Source of the DNA: Desulfobulbaceae bacterium
Lineage (GTDB): Bacteria > Bacteroidota > Ignavibacteria > Kapaibacteriales > UBA2268
Reading direction: 5' to 3'
Length of the DNA: 64,000 nucleotides
Assembly: GCA_018335795.1 (NCBI GenBank)
Contig: JAGXRP010000066.1
Span: forward strand, 30,317 to 94,316
A program made the position numbers and the translations under genes. Below, piece by piece: positions 1 to 9,400 of this stretch (its first letter is position 1; the number at the start of each line of letters is the position of its first letter). A model generated the notes under the pieces. It was not told where the DNA came from and searched no databases. It saw only the letters and a program-made list of their open reading frames with translations.

Positions 1-876
1 GATGAGAAGGATGTTACTAACGATAATCAAGTGCAGAGTGTATTCGTTTTGATAAAGAAATTTTCAGAGATTCACGTAAAAAACTTATCCAAAACTGCCC
101 AAAGAAAGTATTCTTATGCTTGTAGCACTTTTATTAAAAAAGACTTTTTCTTGTTGCAAGTTGATGATATCCAAGATCATATTAGCCATAACAAGAATAG
201 GTGTCATCTTCACGATAATACTAAAAGAAAACTATTGATGAACTTAAAGCAGCTCTTTGATTATGCTATTTCTCGTGGATATATGCCACGAAATCCAGTA
301 ATAAAAGAAATGTTGCCTAAACCAGTAAAGTCAAAAAATGTTGTATTTACTTTTAATGAAGTCGAGAAGTTAATCCATTATTTCCAGAAGACTGAAAAGA
401 AAGAATTTTCTTTACTGATAAGATTCATTGCAAATACTGGTGTTAGGATTGCTGAAGCAATTAGTATAAAATGGAAAGATATAAAAGACGACATGATTCT
501 TATTCATGGCAAAGGAAACCGTGAAAGGCAGTTTCCAATCAAACCTTTTCCAGAAGTTGCAGAGATATTAACCGAATTAATCGAATTTAAAGAAATCAAC
601 AACGGCAAATTGTTTAAATGGAATTCCTATGCTAAGTTAGAAAAATGGATTCGTGATGCAATTGCTGAACTTGAGATAAATAAAGATGTCAATTTTCATG
701 CTATACGAAAAATGTTTGAGAATCGTCTAATAAATGATGAAGATTTGGATTCTAACATTGTTGCTGAAATTCTTGGGCATTCAAGGAGAATTCAAGAGCA
801 ACATTATTTGGAAGTATTAGGAGCAAAAAGGATGGAAGAGATTATTATGAGAAGAAGAAATAAAAAGGAAAAGTAG
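1..876 (+). CDS. Tyrosine recombinase / phage-type integrase (5' end outside window)
   Basis: Site-specific recombinase that cuts and rejoins DNA through a tyrosine. The reading frame is open from base 1, so the true start probably lies upstream; the first in-window start is GTG at 31. Numbered from that GTG, all catalytic residues are visible: R139 in TGVRIAEA, K161 in GKGNRER, H223 and R226 in HAIRKMF, H250 in LGHSR and the nucleophile Y259 in EQHYLEV. An N-terminal SAM-like core-binding domain spans about residues 5-95. The gene looks intact and active. A tmRNA-like 3' fragment lies 137 bp downstream, the usual arrangement of an island integrase beside its attachment site. A XerC/D housekeeping recombinase is less likely because of the divergent sequence and the mobile context. 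Confidence 0.88.
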   Translation, partial: DEKDVTNDNQVQSVFVLIKKFSEIHVKNLSKTAQRKYSYACSTFIKKDFFLLQVDDIQDHISHNKNRCHLHDNTKRKLLMNLKQLFDYAISRGYMPRNPVIKEMLPKPVKSKNVVFTFNEVEKLIHYFQKTEKKEFSLLIRFIANTGVRIAEAISIKWKDIKDDMILIHGKGNRERQFPIKPFPEVAEILTELIEFKEINNGKLFKWNSYAKLEKWIRDAIAELEINKDVNFHAIRKMFENRLINDEDLDSNIVAEILGHSRRIQEQHYLEVLGAKRMEEIIMRRRNKKEK

Positions 877-955
877 CGTGTCAAATACGTGCCAAATAAG
901 TTAGAAATCTTTGATAAAATATAAAGAAAAATGGCACAAGCAAAATTTTGAAAGT

Positions 956-980
956 AGCTGTATTACAATAGGATACAGCT
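956..980. repeat. Inverted repeat near the integrase
   Basis: AGCTGTAT at 956-963 and ATACAGCT at 973-980 form a perfect 8-bp inverted repeat with a 9-base spacer, between the integrase and the tmRNA-like segment. It could be a recombinase arm site or a hairpin at the end of the integrase transcript; no T-run follows. Confidence 0.4.
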
Positions 981-1012
981 TGAATTACAACTAACGGAGA
1001 AGTTGGGATGTT

Positions 1013-1028
1013 CTCCCGCCATCTCCAC
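1013..1028 (+). other. Candidate attachment site resembling tmRNA 3' end
   Basis: CTCCCGCCATCTCCAC matches the 3' half of the T-arm plus acceptor end common to bacterial tmRNAs (E. coli ssrA ends ACTCCCGCCAGCTCCACCA). It is followed 12 bases later by a compact terminator. No intact tmRNA body precedes it, so it reads as the displaced 3' end left by integration into ssrA. The 15 bases before it also form GGAGAA/TTCTCC, an alternative hairpin reading. Confidence 0.45.
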
Positions 1029-1040
1029 AACCTAAACTTG

Positions 1041-1065
1041 AAAACCCTGACTGTGTCGGGGTTTT
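1041..1065 (+). terminator. Rho-independent terminator after tmRNA-like end
   Basis: AAAACCC (1041-1047) pairs with GGGTTTT (1059-1065) around a short loop. The position directly after the tmRNA-like acceptor end suggests it once terminated that RNA gene. Confidence 0.55.
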
Positions 1066-1097
1066 GTGTTTATGCTTTTATTATATTTCAATTCTTG

Positions 1098-1129
1098 CTT
1101 GGATTTTATATTTCTTTTATTTATGTTTG
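1098..1129 (+). promoter_or_regulatory. Bacteroidota-type promoter
   Basis: CTTG (1098-1101), 20 bases, then TATGTTTG (1122-1129) fits the -33/-7 pattern TTTG...TAnnTTTG with one mismatch in the -33 box. It lies about 70 bases upstream of the ATG at 1202. Confidence 0.45.
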
Positions 1130-1201
1130 CAATGTGGATATTGGTATATAAGGCTTTTAAATGAGTATTTTGATGTTATACTTGAAAAAAGGAAGCACGA
1201 T

Positions 1202-3274
1202 ATGAAAAAGTTATTTTTGTCAGCAGTTTTTATGCTTTTAGCGGCAAACACCCTTTTCTCTCAATGGGAACCGGTGAATAATGGGCTGGAAGGAGTACAG
1301 TTTGGTGTTAATGTTCTTTGTTTAGCAAAATCCGAAAATAACATTTTTGTAGGTACTACATCTGGTGTATTTCTGTCAACTAACTATGGGGATAGCTGGG
1401 CAACTGCCGGATTGTCACAACATCGTGTAAACACAATTACCATTAGTGAAAACAACATATTTGCAGGAACAGAAGAAGGAGGTATATTCTTATCTTCGGA
1501 CAACGCTAATAGTTGGATAGAGAAAAATAATGGATTAACAAATATTCAAATCTCTGCAATAGCCATAAACGGAAATGACATATTTGCCGGTACAGGTGAA
1601 GGGATATTTTTATCAACAGATAATGGAAATAGTTGGACAGAGAAAAATAATAATTCTACAAAAAGAATGGTCTATACAATAGCAATTAAAGGAAATAATA
1701 TTTTTGTCGGTACTTATGGTGGTGGTGTATTTATTTCAACTGATAATGGTGATAGTTGGACACAGAAAAATAATGGTATGAAAAATTTAAATGTATTATC
1801 TTTAGCAATTAATGAAAATCACATCTTTGCAGGTACTTACGGTGATGGTATATTTTTATCAACAGATAACGGCAATAGTTGGGTTCAAAAATCGCAAGGA
1901 TTAAAAAATTATACAGTTTTAGAAATAGTTATAAGTGGGGACCTCATAATTGCAGGAACATGGAGTAGTGTATTTTTATCAACTGATATGGGAAATAGTT
2001 GGAAACTTATATTATTAACTGATATGTATGTATTTGCACTAACAATATTTGAAAATAACATTTTTGCTGTTCCATTTTATGGTCAAGTATTTATTTCATC
2101 CGATATGGGGAATAATTGGACTCAAAAAAAGGATTTATCAATATTAAGAGATGTACAAGCCATTGCGATTAGGGGTGAAAATGTATTTGCAGGTTTAAGG
2201 GCTGATGGAGTGTATTTTTCATCTGATATTGGAAATAGCTGGACTCAGAAAAATAATGGTTTGACAGATTTTGATATTTATATTAATTCACTCGCTATAA
2301 ATGGTAACTATATTTTTGCAGGAACAGGAGTTAATGGTATTGGTGGTTTATATTTATCAACTGATAATGGAAACAACTGGAAAATTTTAAATAATGGGAT
2401 TGTAGAAGCTCAAATAAATACTATTGTAATTAGTGGCGATAACATTTTTGCAGGATCTAATTCAGGTAAAGTATCTCTATCAACAGATAATGGAAATTCA
2501 TGGCAAGAAAAAAGTAATGGATTGACAGGTTGGCATGTTTCAACAATAGCTATAGATGGAAACAACATTTTTGTAGGGATATCAAAAGGTGATGGAGGCG
2601 TGTTTGTATCAACTGATAACGGAAATAGTTGGACAAAGAAAACTAATGAATTGACAAATATTGATGTACAGGCACTTTTAATAAGTGGAGATAATATTTT
2701 AGCTGGAACTGTTGGAAGCGGAATTTTAGTTTCTACTGATAATGGGGAAAGCTGGACCCAAAAAACTAATGGATTAACCAATCAAAATGTCTGGACATTA
2801 GCCCAAAGTGGTAATAATATTTTTGCAGGTACTTCAGATGGAGTATTTTTAACTACGGATAATGGAAATAACTGGATTAAAAAAAGTGATATTGTGATAA
2901 TGAAACATGTCCAAGAAATTGCTGTAAATGAAGATTATATCTTTGTCGGGACTTGGATTAGTGGCATTTTCAGAGCAAAAATATCAGATTTAGTTGCTTC
3001 GAGTGTGAATGATGAGTTTAGCTCAAATGGTAATTTGAAAATTTATCCCAACCCTGTAAGTGAACTACTCACGATCGGAAGAAATGGCGTCGGACGGGCT
3101 GAAATTGTCATCACAAACACAATCGGACAAACTGTTTATACCGGTACGGTTGCAGCCGGAGAGCAAAATGCATGCGTACCTGTTGCAGAATATCCCGATG
3201 GAATTTACTTCATAAATATGAAATACGATGACGGAACAACAGAATTCCAAAAATTTGTGAAAAGCGGGAAATAG
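1202..3274 (+). CDS. Secreted Asp-box (BNR) repeat propeller protein with T9SS sorting domain
   Basis: A 690-aa exported protein. The start at 1202 is chosen because AGGAAG precedes it and the product then begins with a clean signal peptide ending near LFSQ; the open frame extends further upstream without one. The body is 13 repeats of about 40-44 residues containing S(T/S)DNGNSW-like Asp boxes followed by IFAGT strands, the sortilin/BNR beta-propeller signature. The last 70 residues begin IYPNPVSE and end in a type IX secretion C-terminal domain, so export through the T9SS to the cell surface is likely. The repeats are so alike that recent internal duplication is probable. No sialidase catalytic residues are evident; the role may be binding rather than hydrolysis. 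It is separated from its neighbours by its own promoter and terminator. Confidence 0.85.
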   Translation: MKKLFLSAVFMLLAANTLFSQWEPVNNGLEGVQFGVNVLCLAKSENNIFVGTTSGVFLSTNYGDSWATAGLSQHRVNTITISENNIFAGTEEGGIFLSSDNANSWIEKNNGLTNIQISAIAINGNDIFAGTGEGIFLSTDNGNSWTEKNNNSTKRMVYTIAIKGNNIFVGTYGGGVFISTDNGDSWTQKNNGMKNLNVLSLAINENHIFAGTYGDGIFLSTDNGNSWVQKSQGLKNYTVLEIVISGDLIIAGTWSSVFLSTDMGNSWKLILLTDMYVFALTIFENNIFAVPFYGQVFISSDMGNNWTQKKDLSILRDVQAIAIRGENVFAGLRADGVYFSSDIGNSWTQKNNGLTDFDIYINSLAINGNYIFAGTGVNGIGGLYLSTDNGNNWKILNNGIVEAQINTIVISGDNIFAGSNSGKVSLSTDNGNSWQEKSNGLTGWHVSTIAIDGNNIFVGISKGDGGVFVSTDNGNSWTKKTNELTNIDVQALLISGDNILAGTVGSGILVSTDNGESWTQKTNGLTNQNVWTLAQSGNNIFAGTSDGVFLTTDNGNNWIKKSDIVIMKHVQEIAVNEDYIFVGTWISGIFRAKISDLVASSVNDEFSSNGNLKIYPNPVSELLTIGRNGVGRAEIVITNTIGQTVYTGTVAAGEQNACVPVAEYPDGIYFINMKYDDGTTEFQKFVKSGK

Positions 3275-3301
3275 TTTTAAAGTGGTGCATATTTAAAATT
3301 T

Positions 3302-3330
3302 AAAAGCCCTTCTATACTGAAGGGCTTTTT
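3302..3330 (+). terminator. Rho-independent terminator of the Asp-box protein gene
   Basis: AAAAGCCCTT (3302-3311) pairs perfectly with AAGGGCTTTT (3320-3329) over an 8-base loop and runs into T residues. Confidence 0.85.
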
Positions 3331-3355
3331 ATTTTTGCATTTAATTTGATTTATT

Positions 3356-3480
3356 TTATTTATTACTTATAAAATCGCTATTTGCTTTGTAGATGGAGTC
3401 CAGAGCGTGTTGTCCGTCAAATTCGGATAGGATTTCCATTTTGCCGGCACCTTTGTAATTTGTCAACCAGATTCGCAATA
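3356..3480 (-). pseudogene. Unidentified coding remnant on the minus strand
   Basis: Read on the minus strand, 3480 down to a TAA at 3356-3358 gives a coding-like 41-residue C-terminus containing the stretch YKGAGKMEILSEFDGQHALD. No start is available in this frame and a frameshift seems to lie near 3470. I do not recognise the family. It overlaps the head of the plus-strand nuclease remnant and looks like one side of a deletion junction. Confidence 0.35.
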
Positions 3481-3775
3481 TGTTCAATCATTCGTAAAAA
3501 ACGACCATTTGAACTTTGTTGTTTATTACAATTACAATGGTGTTGTTAGACGATATTTCCCTGATTTCATCTGTAAATTGACAAATGGAGAATATCTTGT
3601 AGTTGAAACCAAAGGTCAAGATATCGAGCAGAACAAAACCAAGAGAGTATATTTAGACGAGTGGTGCAAAGCGGTGAATCAGCACGGTGGATTTGGTAAA
3701 TGGAATTGGGTGGTTTCATTTGACCCAAATGATTTATCAATGTTGATTAAGAATGTAGTTAGTAATGAATCGTAA
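3464..3775 (+). pseudogene. C-terminal remnant of a type III restriction / DEAD-helicase nuclease subunit
   Basis: The frame from about 3464 to the stop at 3775 encodes only the last ~100 residues of a large protein. It contains KNDHLNF, then YNYNGVVRRYFPDFI and VVETKG, the D-x(n)-ExK arrangement of the PD-(D/E)XK nuclease domain that ends type III restriction Res subunits and related helicases. The helicase part is absent and the only in-frame starts (e.g. TTG 3509) would give an 88-aa fragment, so this is a broken gene. It adjoins other decayed mobile-element pieces. The nuclease motif is complete, but an isolated functional nuclease is unlikely. Confidence 0.6.
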
Positions 3776-3849
3776 AAAAAGATTTGCCCAAGGCGCACTT
3801 TTCTTATAAGAAGCGGGGCAAGTATGTTAATACAAAAGAAATTTATAAG

Positions 3850-4060
3850 ATGGAAAAAAATCAAACATCTGAAATAATTATTTACGTACATCGGAAGGCA
3901 AAGTAAGCGTTGATGTTATATACAATGCCGAAACCTTCTGCCTTACCCAGAAAGCTATGGCTCAGTTATTTGGCGTGGAAGTTCCAGCGAGTTATTGGAA
4001 AATTCAGTTATTTCCCAAATTGAAACAACTGCGAGCATCTTGAATTATCGAATTACCTGA
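3850..4060 (+). pseudogene. RhuM-family (virulence RhuM) gene remnant with frameshifts
   Basis: The ATG at 3850 opens MEKNQTSEIIIY, then the frame shifts. The next frame continues TSEGKVSVDVIYNAETFCLTQ and KAMAQLFGVE, and after a second shift and an apparent internal deletion the sequence ELLENSVISQIETTA appears. All three pieces, in this order, match the N-terminal region of RhuM-type proteins, which are often found beside restriction systems. A family member is normally over 300 aa; here about 70 codons survive in broken frames. It is a decayed companion of the restriction fragment just upstream. Confidence 0.65.
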
Positions 4061-4090
4061 TTCATATAAGTCAAACATATATATATATAT

Positions 4091-4120
4091 AACACCACTC
4101 TATCGGGTAGTGTTTTTTTA
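4091..4120 (+). terminator. Weak terminator-like hairpin
   Basis: AACACCAC and GTAGTGTT pair with one mismatch around a TCTATCGG loop and are followed by seven T residues. It follows the RhuM remnant, for which it may have been the original terminator. Confidence 0.5.
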
Positions 4121-4564
4121 TTAGCAAACGTTCATTTTCACTACGTAGAAATTAGTTTCTCGCATCATTAAAAATATTTTTTGCATAATCAAATTTTTAT
4201 TGTATGTTTGACATAGATATTTATTAGTTTTAGTTAAATGAATAATTTGTAATTATAATACGACACTAATGCAGACTATCGACAATTCGACATTTCATAA
4301 TGCCTTTCAAAACCAAGCAACTTTTCAAAGATGCAAATATTGTATTTGGACACCATTTCGGCTATCTACAAAAGCGAATGTTCTCCTCAATTTCATTGTT
4401 GCAACTTTAATGACCAATAAATTTATATGATATAGATTGGATTTTGAGTACTCAATATAATTGACTTATTGTTATTCAACAAGGTATCAAATTACATTTT
4501 CTCAGAGATAGGCTTCAAAAATACTTTGTTTTTTTGTTACATAAACAATGTTAAAGGAGAGATT
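4121..4564. other. Intergenic region with one promoter, otherwise featureless
   Basis: No coding or RNA signal is evident in these 444 bases apart from the promoter at 4180-4210. If that promoter serves the gene at 4565, the transcript would have a leader of about 350 bases. Confidence 0.4.
4180..4210 (+). promoter_or_regulatory. Bacteroidota-type promoter (consensus match)
   Basis: TTTG (4180-4183), exactly 19 bases, then TATGTTTG (4203-4210). It matches the Bacteroidota housekeeping promoter consensus at every defined base. Confidence 0.55.
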
Positions 4565-6367
4565 TTGAGTGTTATAATAAGCGTTCGGACTTGTTTGTGG
4601 CTGCTTATTTTAAGTATTCTTGCGTTTGCCACAGTAGCCTATTCTCAGGACAACTTGGATTCTACCCAATCAGAACCATGGTTTACTATTTCCGGAACCG
4701 CATCTGCAACAGTTGATATGTATGATTTCACTTCCGACCCGACAGGTTCCCAACGTGGAAGACGTCCATCATCGCTCACACGACTTCTTTTTTCCCCGAC
4801 CCTGAAATTCGGCTCTTATTTTTCTTTGCCACTCAATTTGATGTTCACTTTCCCTGAAACAAATACAACAACACCGAGGATTAGTAGTCCAACGGTGTCG
4901 CAGTATTTACAGAATCCTGCAAACGCATTCGGTATGTCATCATTTTCTCCTAAACTCGGATGGGCGCAATTTCATTTGGGTTCTCATGCACCCCAATTTT
5001 CCGATTTGTCGGTTGGCGACCAACAGATTTTTGGTGGTGGGATAGACATTAAACCGGGCTTGTTTCGTTTTGCAGCATCTGCAGGTGTAGCTCAACGAGC
5101 GGTGTCGTCTGATTACATAAATGGTATCCAAGGTGCTTACCGCAAAGACATGTACATGGCTCGACTTAGTTATGGCAGTGAGGACTCAACAAACATCGGC
5201 TTCAATGTAGTGTATTCAAAGGACGACCAATCATCAATCAGAAATAACATTATCTCAATAACCCCATCGAGGTATGTGGATAGTGATTCTATTGCTATAG
5301 TACCTGCAGATACTGTTCGAATTCGTGCAGAGGAAGGAATGATTGGCTCCTTAAATGCAAAAATTTTGATTGCCAAAGGTTTAGAATTTAAAATGGAAGG
5401 GGCGCTTTCAAATTTCACAAGAGACTTAAATTCAGCTGAGCAGGAAATCGCAGGAAATCCACTTAGTTCGATAACAACTACTCGCACTTCGACACGTACT
5501 GATTTTGCAGGTAATGCTGAGCTTTTATTTAGAATGAAAACATGGGGTTTGAAACTTTCAGGACTGTACATGGGAGCCGGATTTGTCGCTATCGGCTATC
5601 CATTTCAACAATCAGATAGATTCGACCTAAAAGCATCACCTTATCTCAGGCTTTTTGATGGCGACTTATCTATTAATGGTTCGATTGGCAACCGAGTGAA
5701 CAATCTTTCCGGCACGAAAGGCGAAACGCTTTCTCAGTTTATTGCAAGCGCCAATGTAAATGCGAACATCACAGAAGAATTTAGTATTAGTGGGAGCTTT
5801 TCTAACTTTGGAGTCCGAAATGACAATAAAAACGACACGTTGAAAATTCAAAATGTAAGTAGTTCATTTAGCATTGACCCATCTCTAGTACTTGCAAGTG
5901 AATCTCTAACCCACATAATCAATGCGAGCTTTTCCTTGGATCAATTTGATGATTTTAACGTGATTAGTGGTGAACAAAGCTCGAACGATACGAGAACGTT
6001 CATGACTTACTACAACTTCACTTTGAACAAAGAAGGGCTTAACTTCGGGGTAAATGGTAGTTACATGGAAAACGATTTACCTACAGGTATGATTATTATT
6101 CGTTCCCTTGGCATCAATGCTTCATACCTACTTTTTGAGAAATCACTTATTCCAACTATTTCATATACTATTGGCAGTAGTACTTTAAGTGATAACCCAA
6201 CAGATACTCAAAACTTTTTGAAAGCCGGAATAAGATGGATTGCTACAAAATGGCTATCACTTGCCGTGAGTTATGGTGGGAACAATTACGAATATGGAAA
6301 TCCATTACCGAGAGGAAATGCATTTAACGAGCGATTATTTCAGTTTTCTGTTACTTCCAACTTTTAG
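4565..6367 (+). CDS. Outer-membrane beta-barrel protein
   Basis: A 600-aa exported protein. I place the start at TTG 4565 because GGAG lies nine bases upstream and the product then starts with a 28-residue signal peptide ending AYSQ; an upstream TTG at 4469 would add an unlikely extension. After a short Asp/Ser/Thr linker the protein consists of alternating amphipathic strands and ends in SVTSNF, a C-terminal aromatic typical of barrels inserted by the Bam machinery. No plug or TonB box is visible. It is followed after 90 bases by a 1,666-aa exported protein and then an Fn3-like protein, suggesting that it anchors or exports its partners. I do not recognise a named family. Confidence 0.65.
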   Translation: MSVIISVRTCLWLLILSILAFATVAYSQDNLDSTQSEPWFTISGTASATVDMYDFTSDPTGSQRGRRPSSLTRLLFSPTLKFGSYFSLPLNLMFTFPETNTTTPRISSPTVSQYLQNPANAFGMSSFSPKLGWAQFHLGSHAPQFSDLSVGDQQIFGGGIDIKPGLFRFAASAGVAQRAVSSDYINGIQGAYRKDMYMARLSYGSEDSTNIGFNVVYSKDDQSSIRNNIISITPSRYVDSDSIAIVPADTVRIRAEEGMIGSLNAKILIAKGLEFKMEGALSNFTRDLNSAEQEIAGNPLSSITTTRTSTRTDFAGNAELLFRMKTWGLKLSGLYMGAGFVAIGYPFQQSDRFDLKASPYLRLFDGDLSINGSIGNRVNNLSGTKGETLSQFIASANVNANITEEFSISGSFSNFGVRNDNKNDTLKIQNVSSSFSIDPSLVLASESLTHIINASFSLDQFDDFNVISGEQSSNDTRTFMTYYNFTLNKEGLNFGVNGSYMENDLPTGMIIIRSLGINASYLLFEKSLIPTISYTIGSSTLSDNPTDTQNFLKAGIRWIATKWLSLAVSYGGNNYEYGNPLPRGNAFNERLFQFSVTSNF

Positions 6368-6457
6368 CATAATTTAATTATTTTTAACATAATCATAATA
6401 TAGTATATATGCAAAATTCTTTACTTCATTTTAATATACTTATTCAAGGATAAAACT

Positions 6458-9400
6458 ATGAATAAAACAGTATTTACGGTATTGTTACTACTGTTGATTA
6501 CTGCGACAACATCATTCGCACAACTAAAAGTAACGCTAAATATGAGCTCAAGGCCCGATCCCTATCTCTCGAATTGGGCACATAAGAAAGAGACAGTAAT
6601 TGTGACAATTATCAACTCGGGTGATTCGCCCATTCAAGCAAAATTTGATTGCAAAATTAATAGGGACGGTTCGTTGATAGTAAACACCAAACCGGAAATG
6701 ATGAAGATTATTGAAATTCCAACCGGAGTAAGTCTTTACTACGGTGAAGATTTAGTGCCATTCGAAGCTGCTAAAATCCAAGGAGGTGCCGACAATACTG
6801 CTATACAAACAGGAATGCTCCCGGCAGGTTCTTACGAGTTTTGTTGCACCTTATTAGATCTCCAAAACAAGCAACTGACAGCTCCTGTTTGTAAATTCTT
6901 TACACTTCAGAGCTATCAAGCGCCTGTGCTCCTACAGCCCGAAGACAATGGAAGTATCAAGAATAAATCTCGTCCGATGTTTCGTTGGACACCATTATCG
7001 CCCAAGCCTTCTTTCCCTATAACGTATCGTTTACAGGTATTTGAAATTCTCTCCGGTCAAACTCCGATGACAGCTTTGCGAGTGAATAGACCGGTTCTTG
7101 ACCAAAGCGGCATAACTGGTACGCAATTTCTTTGGCCTGCAGATGTAGAGTTACCCAACCCAAATCTTGAATACATCTGGACAGTTCGTGCAGAAGACGA
7201 GAAAGGTTCACCCATAGGCGAGAACAATGGTTACGCAACACCTTTTACATTTGCCGATTGTTGTTATCGCAGGGATTGGGCTGACCCATGTTGCCCACCA
7301 GATGATGTATGGGATGGGGGTAATTTATCTAAATCTGGATCTGGAAGCAGTAGTGGGGATATCGGTAATAATTCTAAATCTGGTTCAGGAAGCGAAAGTG
7401 GGGATGGAACAGTTATTGAAGGTGGAAATAAAACAGCAAATAATATGTTTGATAATACATCAAATAATTTGAATCAAAAAATCAATCCCAATCAGAAGGA
7501 TGAAACTGTTATTATCGTCGGTCCTCCTCCAGTCAAAGGTTCTCTCAATCCAAAGGACACTCTTAAAGCAGGATTAAATGGTGAGTTTACTGTAATTGCC
7601 GATACGATAACGGGCACAAATGGTTTTTATACTGGCAAAGGAACAGTCTATATCAATTGGTTAAAAGCTCGTGTAGTTGTGGCATTTGATTCAATATGTG
7701 TTGATTCTACTAAAAAACTTATATATGGAAAAATAGTAGCAAAGGTTGATAGTACAGCTCCTGTTTACCCTCAGGCATGGGCAATAGAAGCAGCATCCAA
7801 TCTTCCTTTTACAAACAATATCGCTTCTTCTGTCGTCAATTGGGTCAATAGTACATTCAATCAGTCAATTCCATTTAATGGACTTAATACTTATTCTACT
7901 CCCGTTAAGTTGCCACTTGGAGTAAATTTCCCCGATAGCAATCAACTTGCAATTACTGAATTGGTATTTCAAAAAGACCAAGCTAAATTCAATATGGTTG
8001 CAGCCAAGACGACTCCGCTTAGTTGGGGAACTCCTCAATTAGTGGGCTTTATTGCAAAAAGTATCAAATTCCATCCTAATAATATCCAAACTCCACCGGA
8101 TAGGATTGAATTACTCGAAGATATTACTATTGCTAATCCAAATAACAAAATAGTATTTACTCTTAAAAAACCTACTATAAACTACTCCGGCTGTTATGTC
8201 GAATGGGATGAATCCGGATTTTCGGAATATGGTGTCGAGATTGAAGCAGCTTTTACAAGAGATTGGCTAATTCCTTCTCCGGATGATAATAATAAGTCAA
8301 CTGCAACTATAGCTGCGGTCGGTACAGATTGGAATGACCTTATTCTGACCGGTAATCTAAAAAAATCAGAAATTATTGGTACCAATGGTATGACTATCAT
8401 GGCTGATAGTATCTCTTATGATATGTCAGATGTATTAAATCCTACAAGTATTTCTTTTCCGGTAAATTATGAAGGGGAGACCTCAGTATTATTCCGAGGT
8501 TTTTATATGAAAGCATTGAAGATTGAGTTACCTGAAACCTGGAAAACTTTAGCTGGTAGCAAACCTATTGTAACTGTACAGAATATGATAATAGATAATA
8601 CCGGTATTACTTTCAAAGCACTTGCTTCAAATGTCATTCAATTTCCTAATGCTAATGTTGCCGATCTGGTTGCTAGTATAGATACTGTCAAAGTTAATAT
8701 GGTTTCTAGTTCTCTTACCGATGCAAGTATAAAAGGTAGAATTGGTCTGCCGGTGAGCAAGAAAGATTCCGTTCAGAATCCACTGAAATACACTGCCCTT
8801 TTGCATATTGCCCAGAATAATAATACAGTAAATAACTTCCAACTAACCATTATACCAACAGGTCCAATATATGCTCATCTTCTGAAAGGTACATTGAATC
8901 TTGCTCAGACGTCAAATATTACTGCTTATGTAGATAAGGAAAAAAAGAAATTCGATATGGTTCTCAATGGGACTTTCGATTGGAATAATATACAATTGGG
9001 ACCTGTTAAAAATGTAAATTTCGGACTCAAATTTCAGAATTTAGGATTCAAATATAATTCCTCTGATAATGGATTAACATTCAATGCGGGTTCATGGAGT
9101 TTTGCTAGTGCACAAAAGATGTTAGCCAATTTCCCTGTTACAATCAAAAATATTGCATTCAAATCTCTTCCAGCTCAATCTGGCGAAATGCTAAGAGGCA
9201 AACTTAATTTTGATGTGATATGTAACCTTTCAGATGTTATCGGTGGCTCAACAAAACTTGGTGTTGAAATTGCGATTAAAGATACTAACGGACAGAAATT
9301 CTACCCTAAATATATAGGTACAACTTTAGATTCGATTGCCGTATTTGCTAATTTACCTGCAGTCAAGATTAATGGAAGTATTTACTTCATTTCTAATGAC

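Noticed and set aside
1202..3274. Active sialidase assignment for the Asp-box proteins
   Set aside because: Asp-box repeats alone mark propeller folds; the catalytic Arg triad and nucleophile Tyr were not found.
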